Positions 26,301 through 33,926 of a stretch of 64,000 nt of DNA are shown piece after piece (position 1 is the first letter of the stretch; each line of letters begins with the position of its first letter). This DNA is from Marinomonas maritima. GTDB taxonomy: Bacteria > Pseudomonadota > Gammaproteobacteria > Pseudomonadales > Marinomonadaceae. Both the position numbers and the translations under genes were made by a program. The stretch is taken from assembly GCF_024435075.2 (NCBI RefSeq), contig NZ_JAMZEG020000002.1, positions 310,001-374,000 of the forward strand, written 5' to 3'. Under the pieces are notes generated by a model. The model saw only the letters and a program-made list of their open reading frames with translations. It was not told where the DNA came from and did not search any database.

Positions 26301-28766
26301 GTATCGAGCGGTACGGTGAATGTGCAAAATGGTTCGGCCATTGCGGACACCAGTGCAGTGACGGTGGCATCGGGGGCAACCTTTCATGTAGAAAATGGGA
26401 CTTCGGAAACTATTGGCTCATTGGCAGGCGCAGGCACTGTATCACTTAATGGGGGCACGTTAACTCTAGGAGGTGACAATTCCTCTACTACCTTTTCCGG
26501 TGTGATACAGGAGCGTTCCTCTTCTGGTGCGTTGACAAAAACGGGCAGCGGTACACTGACTTTATCAGGGACCAATACTTATTCAGGTGCAACCAGTTTG
26601 AATGCGGGTACTTTGTTAGTAACGGGGGCTCTATCAGCGACTTCTGGAGTGACGGTGTATTCTGGCACAACGCTAGCTGGTACCGGGGCTGTTTTTGCTG
26701 CCAGCTCAACTAACAATCTTACGGTAAATAGCGGTGGCTTTCTTTCGCCAGGTGTGGCGGGAGCCGGTCAATTGACTGTGAATGGTAATCTCGTTTTAAA
26801 CGGGACTTTAAACGCGGATATCGCTGGCGCCACAGCGGGCACGGACTATGATCAAGTTGTGGTAAATGGTGCCGTGACATTAGGTGCTAATAGTGCCTTT
26901 GATGTGACGTACTCAGCCAGTGCCGGCGGCAACACTTTTGTGTTGGTTGATAACGATAGCAGTGATGTAGTGTCTGGTACACTTAGTGGCGTTGCGGAAG
27001 GTGGAAGCTTAACGTCTAACTCACGTATTTTCCAGACGAGTTATATCGGTGGCACAGGCAACGATGTGACCCTTAAAGATAGTTCTAGTTCTGCTCCAGT
27101 AATTACCTCGGGTGCGAGGGGCAGTGTGAATGAAAATGCTGCGACGAATACCGTGATTTATACTGCAACCGCCACGGATGCGGATAATGACACAATAAGC
27201 TTTAGCTTAACGGGTACGGATGCAGCGCTGCTGAATATCAATTCAACAACAGGCGCAGTAACGCTGAAAGCCTCTGCGGATTACGAAACAAAATCCAGCT
27301 ACAGCTTTAATGTGGTCGCGACGGACAACGGCACAGGTAATCTGACAGACACGAAAGCCATTACGGTGAGCGTCAATAATGTGAACGATGCTCCAGTGAT
27401 CAGTTCTGGTGCGACGAGCAATGTCGATGAAAATGCCGCGACGAATACCGTGATTTATACTGCAACCTCTACGGATGCGGATAATGACACAATAAGCTTT
27501 AGCTTAACGGGTACGGATGCAGCGCTGCTGAATATCAATTCAACAACAGGCGCAGTAACGCTGAAAGCCTCTGCGGATTACGAAACAAAATCCAGCTACA
27601 GCTTTAATGTAGTGGTAACAGACAATGGTACGGGTAATTTAAACAGCAATAAAGCTATTACGGTAAGTGTCAATGATGTGAATGACAATACGCCTGTCAT
27701 CACTTCAACTAGCACGGGCAGTGTCGACGAAAATGCAGACATAGGCACGGTGATCTACACCGTAACGGGGACCGATTCCGATGGTGCCGCGACCAACAAT
27801 ACGTTGCGTTATAGTTTAACTGGAACCGATGCATCATTGTTGGATATCAATTCAACAACAGGTGTAGTAACGCTGAAAGCCTCTGCGGATTACGAAACAA
27901 AATCCAGTTATAGCTTTAATGTGGTAGCCACGGATAATGGCGCTAGCAACCTCAATTCCGGTAGCTTGAGTGTCAGCAAAGCCATTACGGTGAGTGTCAA
28001 TGACGTGAACGACACTCCATCGACTAATGTTCCAACGACACCTATTGTCACTGTATCTACTCCTGTGAATGCACCACTACCAACGAATGCGCCAACGACA
28101 CCAATTGCACCTATACCCGTTCCGACGGCAACTGGGTTTAGTACTCCTGCTTTATCGTTGAATGTAAATGCTTTGCCGCCAGGTACGATAGATTCTGGAT
28201 CAGATGCTAGCGGTTTTGTCGAGGGTACAACAGCGCCAACGAATAGCTTTACAACAAGTGGTTCCGAGGATTCGACTGTGTCTTCATCCAGTGTGTCGGT
28301 TAATGTCGGTGCGAACGGCCAAGTGGAGGTGACTCAGGCCGAGGGTGCGTCGCAGAATACGACAGGGTTGACTATTGCAAGTATGGTTGTCCAATCTGAT
28401 CGTGTGCAGATTACGGTTGCAGATACTGGGGTAGAGGGTTCCTATAGTGCGACTTTGGCCGACGGGACTAGCTTACCAAGCTGGGTATTAGTGAACCCTA
28501 CAACGGGAGAAGTAACCCTTACTCCACCACCAGGACAAGGTGAGATTACCCTCAAGATAAATGCTGTTGATGCGAATGGTAATACGCGGGTATTGGAAGT
28601 TAAAGTGGATCTTGCCAACTTGCCTGATGTCACGCAAGGTCAGTCAGCGGAGCCTGATACTCAAGCTAACGGCGTGATTTTTGTTCCATTAGATGAGCAA
28701 TTGGCTGTTGCTGCGGAGCAGTTTGATGATTATGGAAATGATTTAATGAAGTTGTTGGCGTCGTAG
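23394..28766 (+). CDS. Giant LEPR-XLL/DUF4347 repeat adhesin
   Basis: The 1790-residue product starts at the ATG at 23394 with AGGTGG upstream. Residues 23–33 read LEPRLLLDGAA, the N-terminal LEPR-XLL signature. A DUF4347 domain follows (about 83–230) with ISHGSEGQ (H139) and LLLYGCSVA (C182), a His/Cys pair reminiscent of caspase-fold peptidases. Next come a beta-rich region, autotransporter-type passenger repeats (about 660–1220, including three nearly identical 64-residue units), and three cadherin-like repeats (about 1240–1540) with DENA and TDADND calcium-type motifs. A Pro/Thr-rich linker and an Ig-like C-terminal domain end it. There is no conventional Sec signal, autotransporter barrel, RTX nonapeptide array or LPXTG. 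The LEPR-XLL segment may serve as the export signal. It lies between two adaptor genes and is the obvious substrate of the cluster. Confidence 0.85.
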   Translation: MKKYLSNHSAHKKYARKPLITALEPRLLLDGAAVATAVDVLTDSQLHNDASQIDTNQHDTDASLVIAPTEVRAVDPSLNNGKKEVVFIETNVTDYQTLVDGIGAGIEVVLLDASQDGLAQMSLWAESHSDYDAIHVISHGSEGQINLGGFSLDITTASTRSSDLTQLGNALNEEGDLLLYGCSVASGEGQDFVAALAQATQADVAASDDLTGSAVLGGDWDLEFKSGTIESFSLSVEEFNQVLSTITFDTVTQNGNFAVNVNEQSIVIAVTTEGATNLFEQANASIGGASGNLIGDTNAYGLTKVIFTFDTTVDITSIQYIETNNFSSGTYVFTNTTSGSSESVAINASDSTDINGFHGQLATLNLTNVDSMEVTYSGGLFYPAFDNLIFTPSVSNAAPVISNLDSDSVAWAGVGNTVVLDSSTNATVTDTELDALNTGSGDYSGASLTVARSAGAWSADTFGFGGTGYTVNGSNLQSGGQTFATFTNTGGTLSINFTSSGTTATTALVNAVMKDITYRNDTPAGDAIIRYTLSDGNLSTTADVTVTSDTIYVTNTTDTATIDISNGVSFSEAVAIAAADNTGSQTLILDSALAGQSVTLAGNLAMGESLLLNSDAASGVTFTGSTITMASGQTLTINNGSGDTVTMTSQLAGAGAIEKTGAGTLTLSNSSNSYGGGTTVSAGTLSGTASSLVGNITNNSTVEFSQSSDGTYGGIISGNGSLTKSGSGAVTLTGTNTYTGGTTVSAGTLSGTTSSLVGNITNNSTVEFGQSSDGTYGGIISGNGSLTKSGSGAVTLTGANTYTGGTTVSAGTLSGTTSSLVGHITNNSIVEFGQSSDGTYSGIISGSGSLTKSGSGAVTLTGANTYTGATTVSAGGLTLNNSGGNALADTMAVTLSGTAALTLATNETIGSLSGASTNTISLGSNTLTTGGSNADTHFSGVMSGTGGLTKAGSGAFTLSGANTYTGATTVSSGTVNVQNGSAIADTSAVTVASGATFHVENGTSETIGSLAGAGTVSLNGGTLTLGGDNSSTTFSGVIQERSSSGALTKTGSGTLTLSGTNTYSGATSLNAGTLLVTGALSATSGVTVYSGTTLAGTGAVFAASSTNNLTVNSGGFLSPGVAGAGQLTVNGNLVLNGTLNADIAGATAGTDYDQVVVNGAVTLGANSAFDVTYSASAGGNTFVLVDNDSSDVVSGTLSGVAEGGSLTSNSRIFQTSYIGGTGNDVTLKDSSSSAPVITSGARGSVNENAATNTVIYTATATDADNDTISFSLTGTDAALLNINSTTGAVTLKASADYETKSSYSFNVVATDNGTGNLTDTKAITVSVNNVNDAPVISSGATSNVDENAATNTVIYTATSTDADNDTISFSLTGTDAALLNINSTTGAVTLKASADYETKSSYSFNVVVTDNGTGNLNSNKAITVSVNDVNDNTPVITSTSTGSVDENADIGTVIYTVTGTDSDGAATNNTLRYSLTGTDASLLDINSTTGVVTLKASADYETKSSYSFNVVATDNGASNLNSGSLSVSKAITVSVNDVNDTPSTNVPTTPIVTVSTPVNAPLPTNAPTTPIAPIPVPTATGFSTPALSLNVNALPPGTIDSGSDASGFVEGTTAPTNSFTTSGSEDSTVSSSSVSVNVGANGQVEVTQAEGASQNTTGLTIASMVVQSDRVQITVADTGVEGSYSATLADGTSLPSWVLVNPTTGEVTLTPPPGQGEITLKINAVDANGNTRVLEVKVDLANLPDVTQGQSAEPDTQANGVIFVPLDEQLAVAAEQFDDYGNDLMKLLAS
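25431..26006 (+). repeat. Three tandem 192-bp near-identical repeats in the adhesin gene
   Basis: Units begin at 25431, 25623 and 25815, each starting GTATCGGCGG, with an exact 192-bp (64-codon) period and only scattered differences. A diverged fourth copy follows. They encode passenger-type beta-helix repeats. Near-identity at DNA level points to recent duplication or ongoing recombination. Confidence 0.9.
27115..28010 (+). repeat. Cadherin-like domain repeats in the adhesin gene
   Basis: Three domain-length repeats are present. The first two have a 297-bp (99-codon) period and almost identical DNA over long stretches (for example around 27177 and 27474). The third is diverged but shares the block near 27846–27906. 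They encode cadherin-like domains with a DYETKSSYSFNV core. Confidence 0.88.
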
Positions 28767-28769
28767 TTT

Positions 28770-30110
28770 ATGTCAGGTGATCATTCTGTTGCGCAGTTAT
28801 TGCAAATAGAGCAGCAGGTTCGTCGTTGTGAAACGTCGACGGACCTTAACTTTATTATGGTCAATATGACGCGAACTTTAGTGCCTTACCAGCAAGCCAT
28901 GTTTTTGGCTGGTAATGAGTTGGAAAAATTGAAATTGAAAGCGGTCAGTGATCTTTCACTGGTTGATCGATCTACCCCTTTTAGTGCTTGGCTTGAGCAG
29001 GTTTCTGCTGTTGTGAATGCTTCTGATACTGGCTCTAAAGTGCATGTCATAGACACTAAAAGCTGGCCGGTTGAATTGCTTAATGATCTTACTGAATTCT
29101 CTCCTCCAAAGATACTTTGGTTGCCTTTGTTGATACCCGCTAAACCTACTCAACGTGTGGGTGTGCTTTTGCTTGCTAAGTCGGATCCATGGACTGAAAA
29201 AGAAATTGGACTCTTACAGCATTTAGCGTCGAGTTACGCTCATGCCATGCAATTATTTATTAACCGTTCCGGCTGGCGTACATGGTTAAGCGGGTTGAAC
29301 TCTAGGAAAGTGAAGCTTGGAACTCTTGTTGCCATTGTTTTATTGGGTTTGGTTCCTGTTCGGTTAACGGTTCTCGCACCGGCCGAAATTATTGCTAAAG
29401 AGTCTCTTTTGGTGACGTCTGCGATTGCTGGTGCGGTTAGTGAAGTATTGATAAAACCCGGCGATCAGGTGGTTATTGATCAACCTCTTGTGCAAATGGA
29501 CAGAACGGAATTTCAAGGTGCTTTTGATGTAGCTCAGCGAGAGTTAGAAAGAACACAAGCGGAACTCAGAACGGTAGAGCAAGCGGGTTACGTTGATCGT
29601 AGAAAGAAATCTGAGTTAGCTGAGTTAGCGTTTCAAGTTGAGCTGAAAACCATTGAACGAAATTATTTAAAAACTAAATTGGCTCAAACCCAGATTGTTG
29701 CTAGTAAGTCAGGTATTGCAATACTGGATGACCCTGAAAAATGGAAAGGCCGCCCTGTAGTGGTAGGAGAGCGTATTTTATCCATAGCGGATCCAGCGAA
29801 AGTACAGTTACAAGTTATGTTGCCAGTCGCGGATGCTATTTCATTAGTGCATGGTAATAATGTTACTTTTTATCTTGATACCGATCCTTTGAATCCTATT
29901 CCATTTAACTTGGATTATTCCTCTTTTGAGCCGAGTTTAACCCCTGACCAGATTATTGCTTATCGTATTGTGGCTGATATTCAGCAAGACGCTGTTCCCC
30001 CTCGTATTGGGTTGCGTGGTACCGCGAAACTGTATGGCGAAAAGGTGTCTTTGGCTTATTATTTATTGCGTCGGCCAATTACCTTTGTTCGTCAGCATTT
30101 AGGTATTTAG
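28770..30110 (+). CDS. GAF-domain protein fused to an HlyD-like adaptor
   Basis: The 446-residue product starts three bases after the adhesin stop. Residues about 25–160 form a GAF-like cytoplasmic domain (FIMVNMTRTLVPYQQAMFL, then GVLLLAKSDPW). One membrane helix spans about 183–199 and is followed by a periplasmic HlyD-type adaptor: lipoyl half with GAVSEVLIKPGDQVV at 221–235, helical hairpin about 245–300, second lipoyl half with VASKSGIAIL, and a beta-barrel. A GAF sensor on the cytoplasmic face of an adaptor could gate export in response to a ligand. Translation is probably coupled to the adhesin; no strong ribosome binding site is seen. Confidence 0.82.
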   Translation: MSGDHSVAQLLQIEQQVRRCETSTDLNFIMVNMTRTLVPYQQAMFLAGNELEKLKLKAVSDLSLVDRSTPFSAWLEQVSAVVNASDTGSKVHVIDTKSWPVELLNDLTEFSPPKILWLPLLIPAKPTQRVGVLLLAKSDPWTEKEIGLLQHLASSYAHAMQLFINRSGWRTWLSGLNSRKVKLGTLVAIVLLGLVPVRLTVLAPAEIIAKESLLVTSAIAGAVSEVLIKPGDQVVIDQPLVQMDRTEFQGAFDVAQRELERTQAELRTVEQAGYVDRRKKSELAELAFQVELKTIERNYLKTKLAQTQIVASKSGIAILDDPEKWKGRPVVVGERILSIADPAKVQLQVMLPVADAISLVHGNNVTFYLDTDPLNPIPFNLDYSSFEPSLTPDQIIAYRIVADIQQDAVPPRIGLRGTAKLYGEKVSLAYYLLRRPITFVRQHLGI

Positions 30111-32222
30111 ATGTCTGCTGATGCTACTGAGCCATTGCCAAAATTACGTCAAAATTTGTCTCTCCTAGTAGCTCCTCCAGATGAAGATGGCGAGCCTCGC
30201 TGGCAAATTTTTGATCCCGTTAGCAATAAATTTTTTTATTTGTCTCGAACGGCTTTTTACCTATTTCGCGAATGGCGTCATGCAAGCGACGCTTTGGCGT
30301 TGCTGTCTCTCGTTGAACAGCGAGGGATAGAGGTTGAGGAAGTTGAGTTAGACTATTTTTTACGTTTTTTAGAAGGGAATCATCTTTTAGAGGTTCAAGC
30401 TGAAAGCGATGTGATCCGTCTCCGTGGGGAAGCGGCTAAACAAAAAAAACACATATTACTTTGGCTCCTACACAATTATTTATTTATTAAAATCCCTCTT
30501 ATTCGCCCCGATTTACTATTGACGCGTTTTTATCCATTAATAAAGCAATTATTTAGGTTGCGTTTGGATAGAGTGGCGCTGGTGTTAGGTGGTATCGGTT
30601 TGGTGATGGTACTAAGGCAATGGGATATTTTTACCCATACCTTTCAAAATTTATTCAGCATGTCAGTGATTTTTTATTACATTGCCGCGTTGGTTTTTGT
30701 GAAAACCGCCCATGAACTAGGTCACGCTTTTGTTGCTAAGCGTTATGGTTGTCGGGTGAGTTCAATGGGCATTGCTTTTTTGCTGATGACGCCGATTTTG
30801 TATACTGATACAACAGATGCTTGGCGATTAAGGTCGCGATTTCAACGCTTAAGTATTGTTATGGCAGGGGTGAAAGTTGAGATTTATATCGCCTGTGTCG
30901 CTACTTTTTTGTGGAGCATTGTCCCAGATGGCGGTTTTAGAAGTGTATTGTTTTTTGTTGCTACCACTAGTTGGATTTCGTCGCTGTTGATTAACACCAG
31001 TCCATTTATGCGCTTTGATGGTTATTATGCGTTATCTGATTTTTTAGGCATGGAAAACTTACAGCCTCGGTCTTTTTTAGTTGGCAAGTGGTTTTTACGC
31101 GAGCGTTTATTTGGTTTTGGTTTGTTGCCTCCTGAGCCGCTTAATCGGAAGAAATGTTTGCTGATGGTTGTTTATGCTTGGAGCACTTGGGTTTATCGTT
31201 TTTTTTTGTTTTTGGGTATCGCTGCGCTAGTTTATTATTTTGCGTTCAAAGTATTGGGTATTGTACTTTTTTTGGTGGAAATCATTTGGTTTGTACTACT
31301 TCCTATTTTTAAAGAAATGAAGGTGTGGGTTAGCTTGAGAAAAAAAATGTCGTTAAACCGCACGAGTGTGATCACTTTATTGCTGTTTGTGTTGGCTATA
31401 GTGGCATTGCTTGTGCCTTGGAAAAATCAAATAAGTGCGCCGGCCGTTGCTACTTTTGAGCGTCATCAGACTTTTTACCCTAGTGAATCGAGTCGAGTTG
31501 TTGCTTGGCAGGTGACTCCAAACGAGAAGGTTCAAAAAGGCCAATTGTTGATTTTATTAGAATCATCGGATGTGGAGCAGCAAATCCAATTAACGCAGAT
31601 TAAGCTCAATGCGCTGCAAACTCGCTGGCAACGAGCAAGTTCTGGCGCTGTCGAGTTGGATTCCGCCTTTACGTTACAAACGCAATTATCTCGTGAACAG
31701 TCTCGCCTTTTATCTTTGCTTGAGCGTCGAGAGAGGTTGGCTATTAAAGCACCTTTCGATGGTTATGTTGGCGAATGGTTATCCCTGTCAAAAGGTGATT
31801 ATGTTAATGGGCAATCTCCTTTGGTGACGCTATATGATGATGATAGCTTGGTGGTTAAAGCCTATGTGGAGGGGCGTATTGTGCCGCTATTAAAGGAAGG
31901 TAATCGTGTGGATTTTATTGGTAACGACGGTGAGCAATTGTCTGCCCAGCTGATTATTGACAAAATATTGCCTACTGCAATTAAACGTCTTGATTATCCT
32001 GGGCTTGGGTCTACTTATGGAGGAGCCATTGCGACCCAGAAGTTGGATGATCAATTAATTCCAGAAGAAGCAACGTACGAAGTGCAACTGAAATTGATTG
32101 GCGAAGCCCCATTGATGCGCCAGCAATTTGGTCAAGTTAACTTAGCGGTTGAGCCTCACAGTTTATTGGTAGATGGATTGCGACGTATTTACGGTGTATT
32201 TATTAGAGAATCCGGTTTTTAA
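30111..32222 (+). CDS. PqqD-like–M50 site-2 protease–HlyD fusion membrane protein
   Basis: The 703-residue product begins one base after the preceding stop. Residues about 10–95 resemble a PqqD-like winged-helix domain (WQIFDPVSNKFFYLS). A multi-spanning M50 domain follows, with zinc motif HELGH at 201–205 and the third ligand in FMRFDGYY (D303), between about eight membrane helices. After a last helix near 420–435 comes a periplasmic HlyD-like part (lipoyl halves near 440–485 and 545–580, helical hairpin between). Site-2 proteases cut substrates within or next to the membrane. The fusion occupies the inner-membrane place that an ABC exporter has in type I systems. It probably processes or translocates the adhesin; this is inference. 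Confidence 0.85.
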   Translation: MSADATEPLPKLRQNLSLLVAPPDEDGEPRWQIFDPVSNKFFYLSRTAFYLFREWRHASDALALLSLVEQRGIEVEEVELDYFLRFLEGNHLLEVQAESDVIRLRGEAAKQKKHILLWLLHNYLFIKIPLIRPDLLLTRFYPLIKQLFRLRLDRVALVLGGIGLVMVLRQWDIFTHTFQNLFSMSVIFYYIAALVFVKTAHELGHAFVAKRYGCRVSSMGIAFLLMTPILYTDTTDAWRLRSRFQRLSIVMAGVKVEIYIACVATFLWSIVPDGGFRSVLFFVATTSWISSLLINTSPFMRFDGYYALSDFLGMENLQPRSFLVGKWFLRERLFGFGLLPPEPLNRKKCLLMVVYAWSTWVYRFFLFLGIAALVYYFAFKVLGIVLFLVEIIWFVLLPIFKEMKVWVSLRKKMSLNRTSVITLLLFVLAIVALLVPWKNQISAPAVATFERHQTFYPSESSRVVAWQVTPNEKVQKGQLLILLESSDVEQQIQLTQIKLNALQTRWQRASSGAVELDSAFTLQTQLSREQSRLLSLLERRERLAIKAPFDGYVGEWLSLSKGDYVNGQSPLVTLYDDDSLVVKAYVEGRIVPLLKEGNRVDFIGNDGEQLSAQLIIDKILPTAIKRLDYPGLGSTYGGAIATQKLDDQLIPEEATYEVQLKLIGEAPLMRQQFGQVNLAVEPHSLLVDGLRRIYGVFIRESGF

Positions 32223-32267
32223 TCGCGACATAGATACTATTTCAATGCATGTAGTAATGGTTATTTA

Positions 32268-33080
32268 ATGACACAATCAAATGATTTAAAAACAACATGG
32301 TCATCCGAGCAAGTTGATGCTGTGGTAAAGAGTTTGGCGTATTTACGTCTATTGGCCGATTTAGATTTAGTTCCTCGTTATCCTCATTTTGGTGAAAAAA
32401 CCTACCCTTTAGGACGATGTAAAGAAATTCGAGACGCGGTATTTATTCTTCTTCAAGAAAAACTTCCACAATCAACGGACCCAGGTCTTATATTGATACG
32501 CGATATGTTGTCTAAAGGGGCTGTGCTTAAGAAAATATGGGGTTCTTTAAGAGGCGAATATTTTCAGAATGCTATGGTATTGGGCGATTGGTATCTGGAT
32601 GTTTCTAACGATACTGTTAACCCTAATAAACCAAGAGTGGAAGTATTGCCTATCGCGACATCTGGATTTTCTGATATTTCGAGTTTTGAGCAATTCGTGA
32701 AAGTAGCTCGATCGTACTGGAATGTTAAGGTTTACAGGAATGATATTTTCCCCGCGCTAGCCCCTTTTATGCCGATGATTTATGTGAGTGAAAATGGCAC
32801 TAGCTGGGTGGGGGAGGCGAATGATGACATGTTGTCAATGGTTATGAATAACCAGTTTTTTTCGGCGGAGAGTATTTTATCCGAACTCCCGTCACCGCCT
32901 GAAGCGATAGTAAATAATTGGAAAAAAGCAGTGTTACAGCTAAAAAATAATAGCCTTATACACATGCAAGGAGACCCTTTAGCGTTTTGTGAGGAATATA
33001 GAACAAAACAATATCACCTTGATTCTGCTTTCCGTGATCGCGTGGTAATGGCTTTTTTAGAGTTACCAAGAAATCTTTAA
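32268..33080 (+). CDS. Uncharacterised protein at the end of the secretion-like cluster
   Basis: I do not recognise this 270-residue protein. It has no signal peptide or membrane helix, so it is probably cytoplasmic. It is rich in aromatic residues with blocks such as LVPRYPHFGEKTYPLGRC, LGDWYLDVSND and FAPFMPMIYV-like segments. It follows the M50 fusion gene by 45 bases on the same strand, with no terminator between. That position suggests a role in the same pathway, for instance as a chaperone or as an enzyme modifying the adhesin. Confidence 0.6.
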   Translation: MTQSNDLKTTWSSEQVDAVVKSLAYLRLLADLDLVPRYPHFGEKTYPLGRCKEIRDAVFILLQEKLPQSTDPGLILIRDMLSKGAVLKKIWGSLRGEYFQNAMVLGDWYLDVSNDTVNPNKPRVEVLPIATSGFSDISSFEQFVKVARSYWNVKVYRNDIFPALAPFMPMIYVSENGTSWVGEANDDMLSMVMNNQFFSAESILSELPSPPEAIVNNWKKAVLQLKNNSLIHMQGDPLAFCEEYRTKQYHLDSAFRDRVVMAFLELPRNL

Positions 33081-33112
33081 AAAGACTTCTTTTATTGTTT
33101 GGAGAGCTCATT

Positions 33113-33616
33113 ATGCATAACAGTAATAAAGAAAAAATTGAGCTTGAGCATCTCGCTGCCAAATTGTTTATGCGATGCTATGAGCGGAACACGGGTAAGC
33201 ATATTCGTCATATTTGGCACAATGACCCGATTCGTCCTGATGTGTCTTGCATGTTTGAAGGTGAACGTTTGGATATCGAAATTGCGCATCTTTATGGTTC
33301 GGAGGAAGAGGCGATGGCGATTCTTGGTCGAGATTTGACAGAAAAAACACGGGCCACTTTACACACTTTAAAAGATGAACCCGCGGAAGAACGATTACTG
33401 CGATCGCTGAACCGAATTTTAGAGAATAAAGCGGGCAAACATTATGAGACAAAACGTGTTTGGCTGGTGATTCGAAATATGCATCCGGCGTGGCGCCAAG
33501 AAGATATTAAAGCGCTTGAACATCTGATTACCATGCCTGTTCCACACGCGTTTGAAAAAGTATGGATTCTTGGAGATATAGAGGGAATAAGCGGAATCGT
33601 GCGTCTTTATCCTTGA
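33113..33616 (+). CDS. Small uncharacterised protein with a possible PD-(D/E)xK-like core
   Basis: The 167-residue product starts at the ATG at 33113 with GGAGAG upstream. It is charged, with no signal or membrane helix. The segment RPDVSCMFEGERLDIEIAHL resembles the acidic core of restriction-endonuclease-fold proteins (PD…E-x-hydrophobic) but lacks the usual lysine. A conserved-looking KRVWLVIRN strand and WILGDIEGISGIVRLYP C-terminus follow. It trails the secretion-like cluster by 32 bases, and whether it belongs to it is unclear. Confidence 0.55.
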   Translation: MHNSNKEKIELEHLAAKLFMRCYERNTGKHIRHIWHNDPIRPDVSCMFEGERLDIEIAHLYGSEEEAMAILGRDLTEKTRATLHTLKDEPAEERLLRSLNRILENKAGKHYETKRVWLVIRNMHPAWRQEDIKALEHLITMPVPHAFEKVWILGDIEGISGIVRLYP

Positions 33617-33650
33617 GCAATGGTTCGGTTTTAAATGAGGTTTCGTCTGT

Positions 33651-33803
33651 CTAGTTTTCGTTTTTAGGTTTGCTTTTCGCGCGTTGCTTGAGTCGATCTT
33701 TTTCAGCTCGGTATTTTTTTAGAACAATAAGTCCAACAATGAGCGCGGCGCAAAAGAAAATAATAGCGAAGGCGCCAAGTACAACCGTGGCAAGTGAATG
33801 CAT
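33651..33803 (-). CDS. Small single-span membrane protein
   Basis: Read from the ATG at 33803 this is a 50-residue protein. It has one strong hydrophobic helix (about 5–27) and then a highly basic tail (KKYRAEKDRLKQRAKSKPK), giving a likely N-out/C-in orientation. A GTG 54 bases upstream would extend it into a terminator-like hairpin and is less likely. No family is recognised. Evidence is limited to the hydrophobic/basic architecture and codon-like composition. Confidence 0.4.
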   Translation of the reverse strand: MHSLATVVLGAFAIIFFCAALIVGLIVLKKYRAEKDRLKQRAKSKPKNEN

Positions 33804-33846
33804 AATATTTGTGCTCAATGGAAAATGATGTTGATGATTATATAAA

Positions 33847-33902
33847 AAAACGGTCACATTTAAAGAGGCGCCTGAATTTAAGCGCTATGTGACCGGTTTT
33901 TA
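33847..33902 (-). terminator. Terminator downstream of guanine deaminase
   Basis: An interrupted stem pairs 33848–33859 with 33887–33899 (CGGTCACAT/ATGTGACCG with one bulged base). On the minus strand it runs into seven Ts, so it should end guaD transcription. It also has Ts on the plus side and may be bidirectional. Confidence 0.75.
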
Positions 33903-33926
33903 TTTTTGATAGACGAGCATTAGATT

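Noticed and set aside
25431..28010. Regularly spaced repeats that could suggest a CRISPR or satellite array
   Set aside because: The repeats are inside one long open frame, are 192 and 297 bp long and encode protein domains; no short repeat-spacer pattern exists.
23394..28766. RTX toxin or classical autotransporter identity for the giant adhesin
   Set aside because: No GGxGxD nonapeptide array and no C-terminal beta-barrel are seen; only passenger-type repeats are shared with autotransporters.
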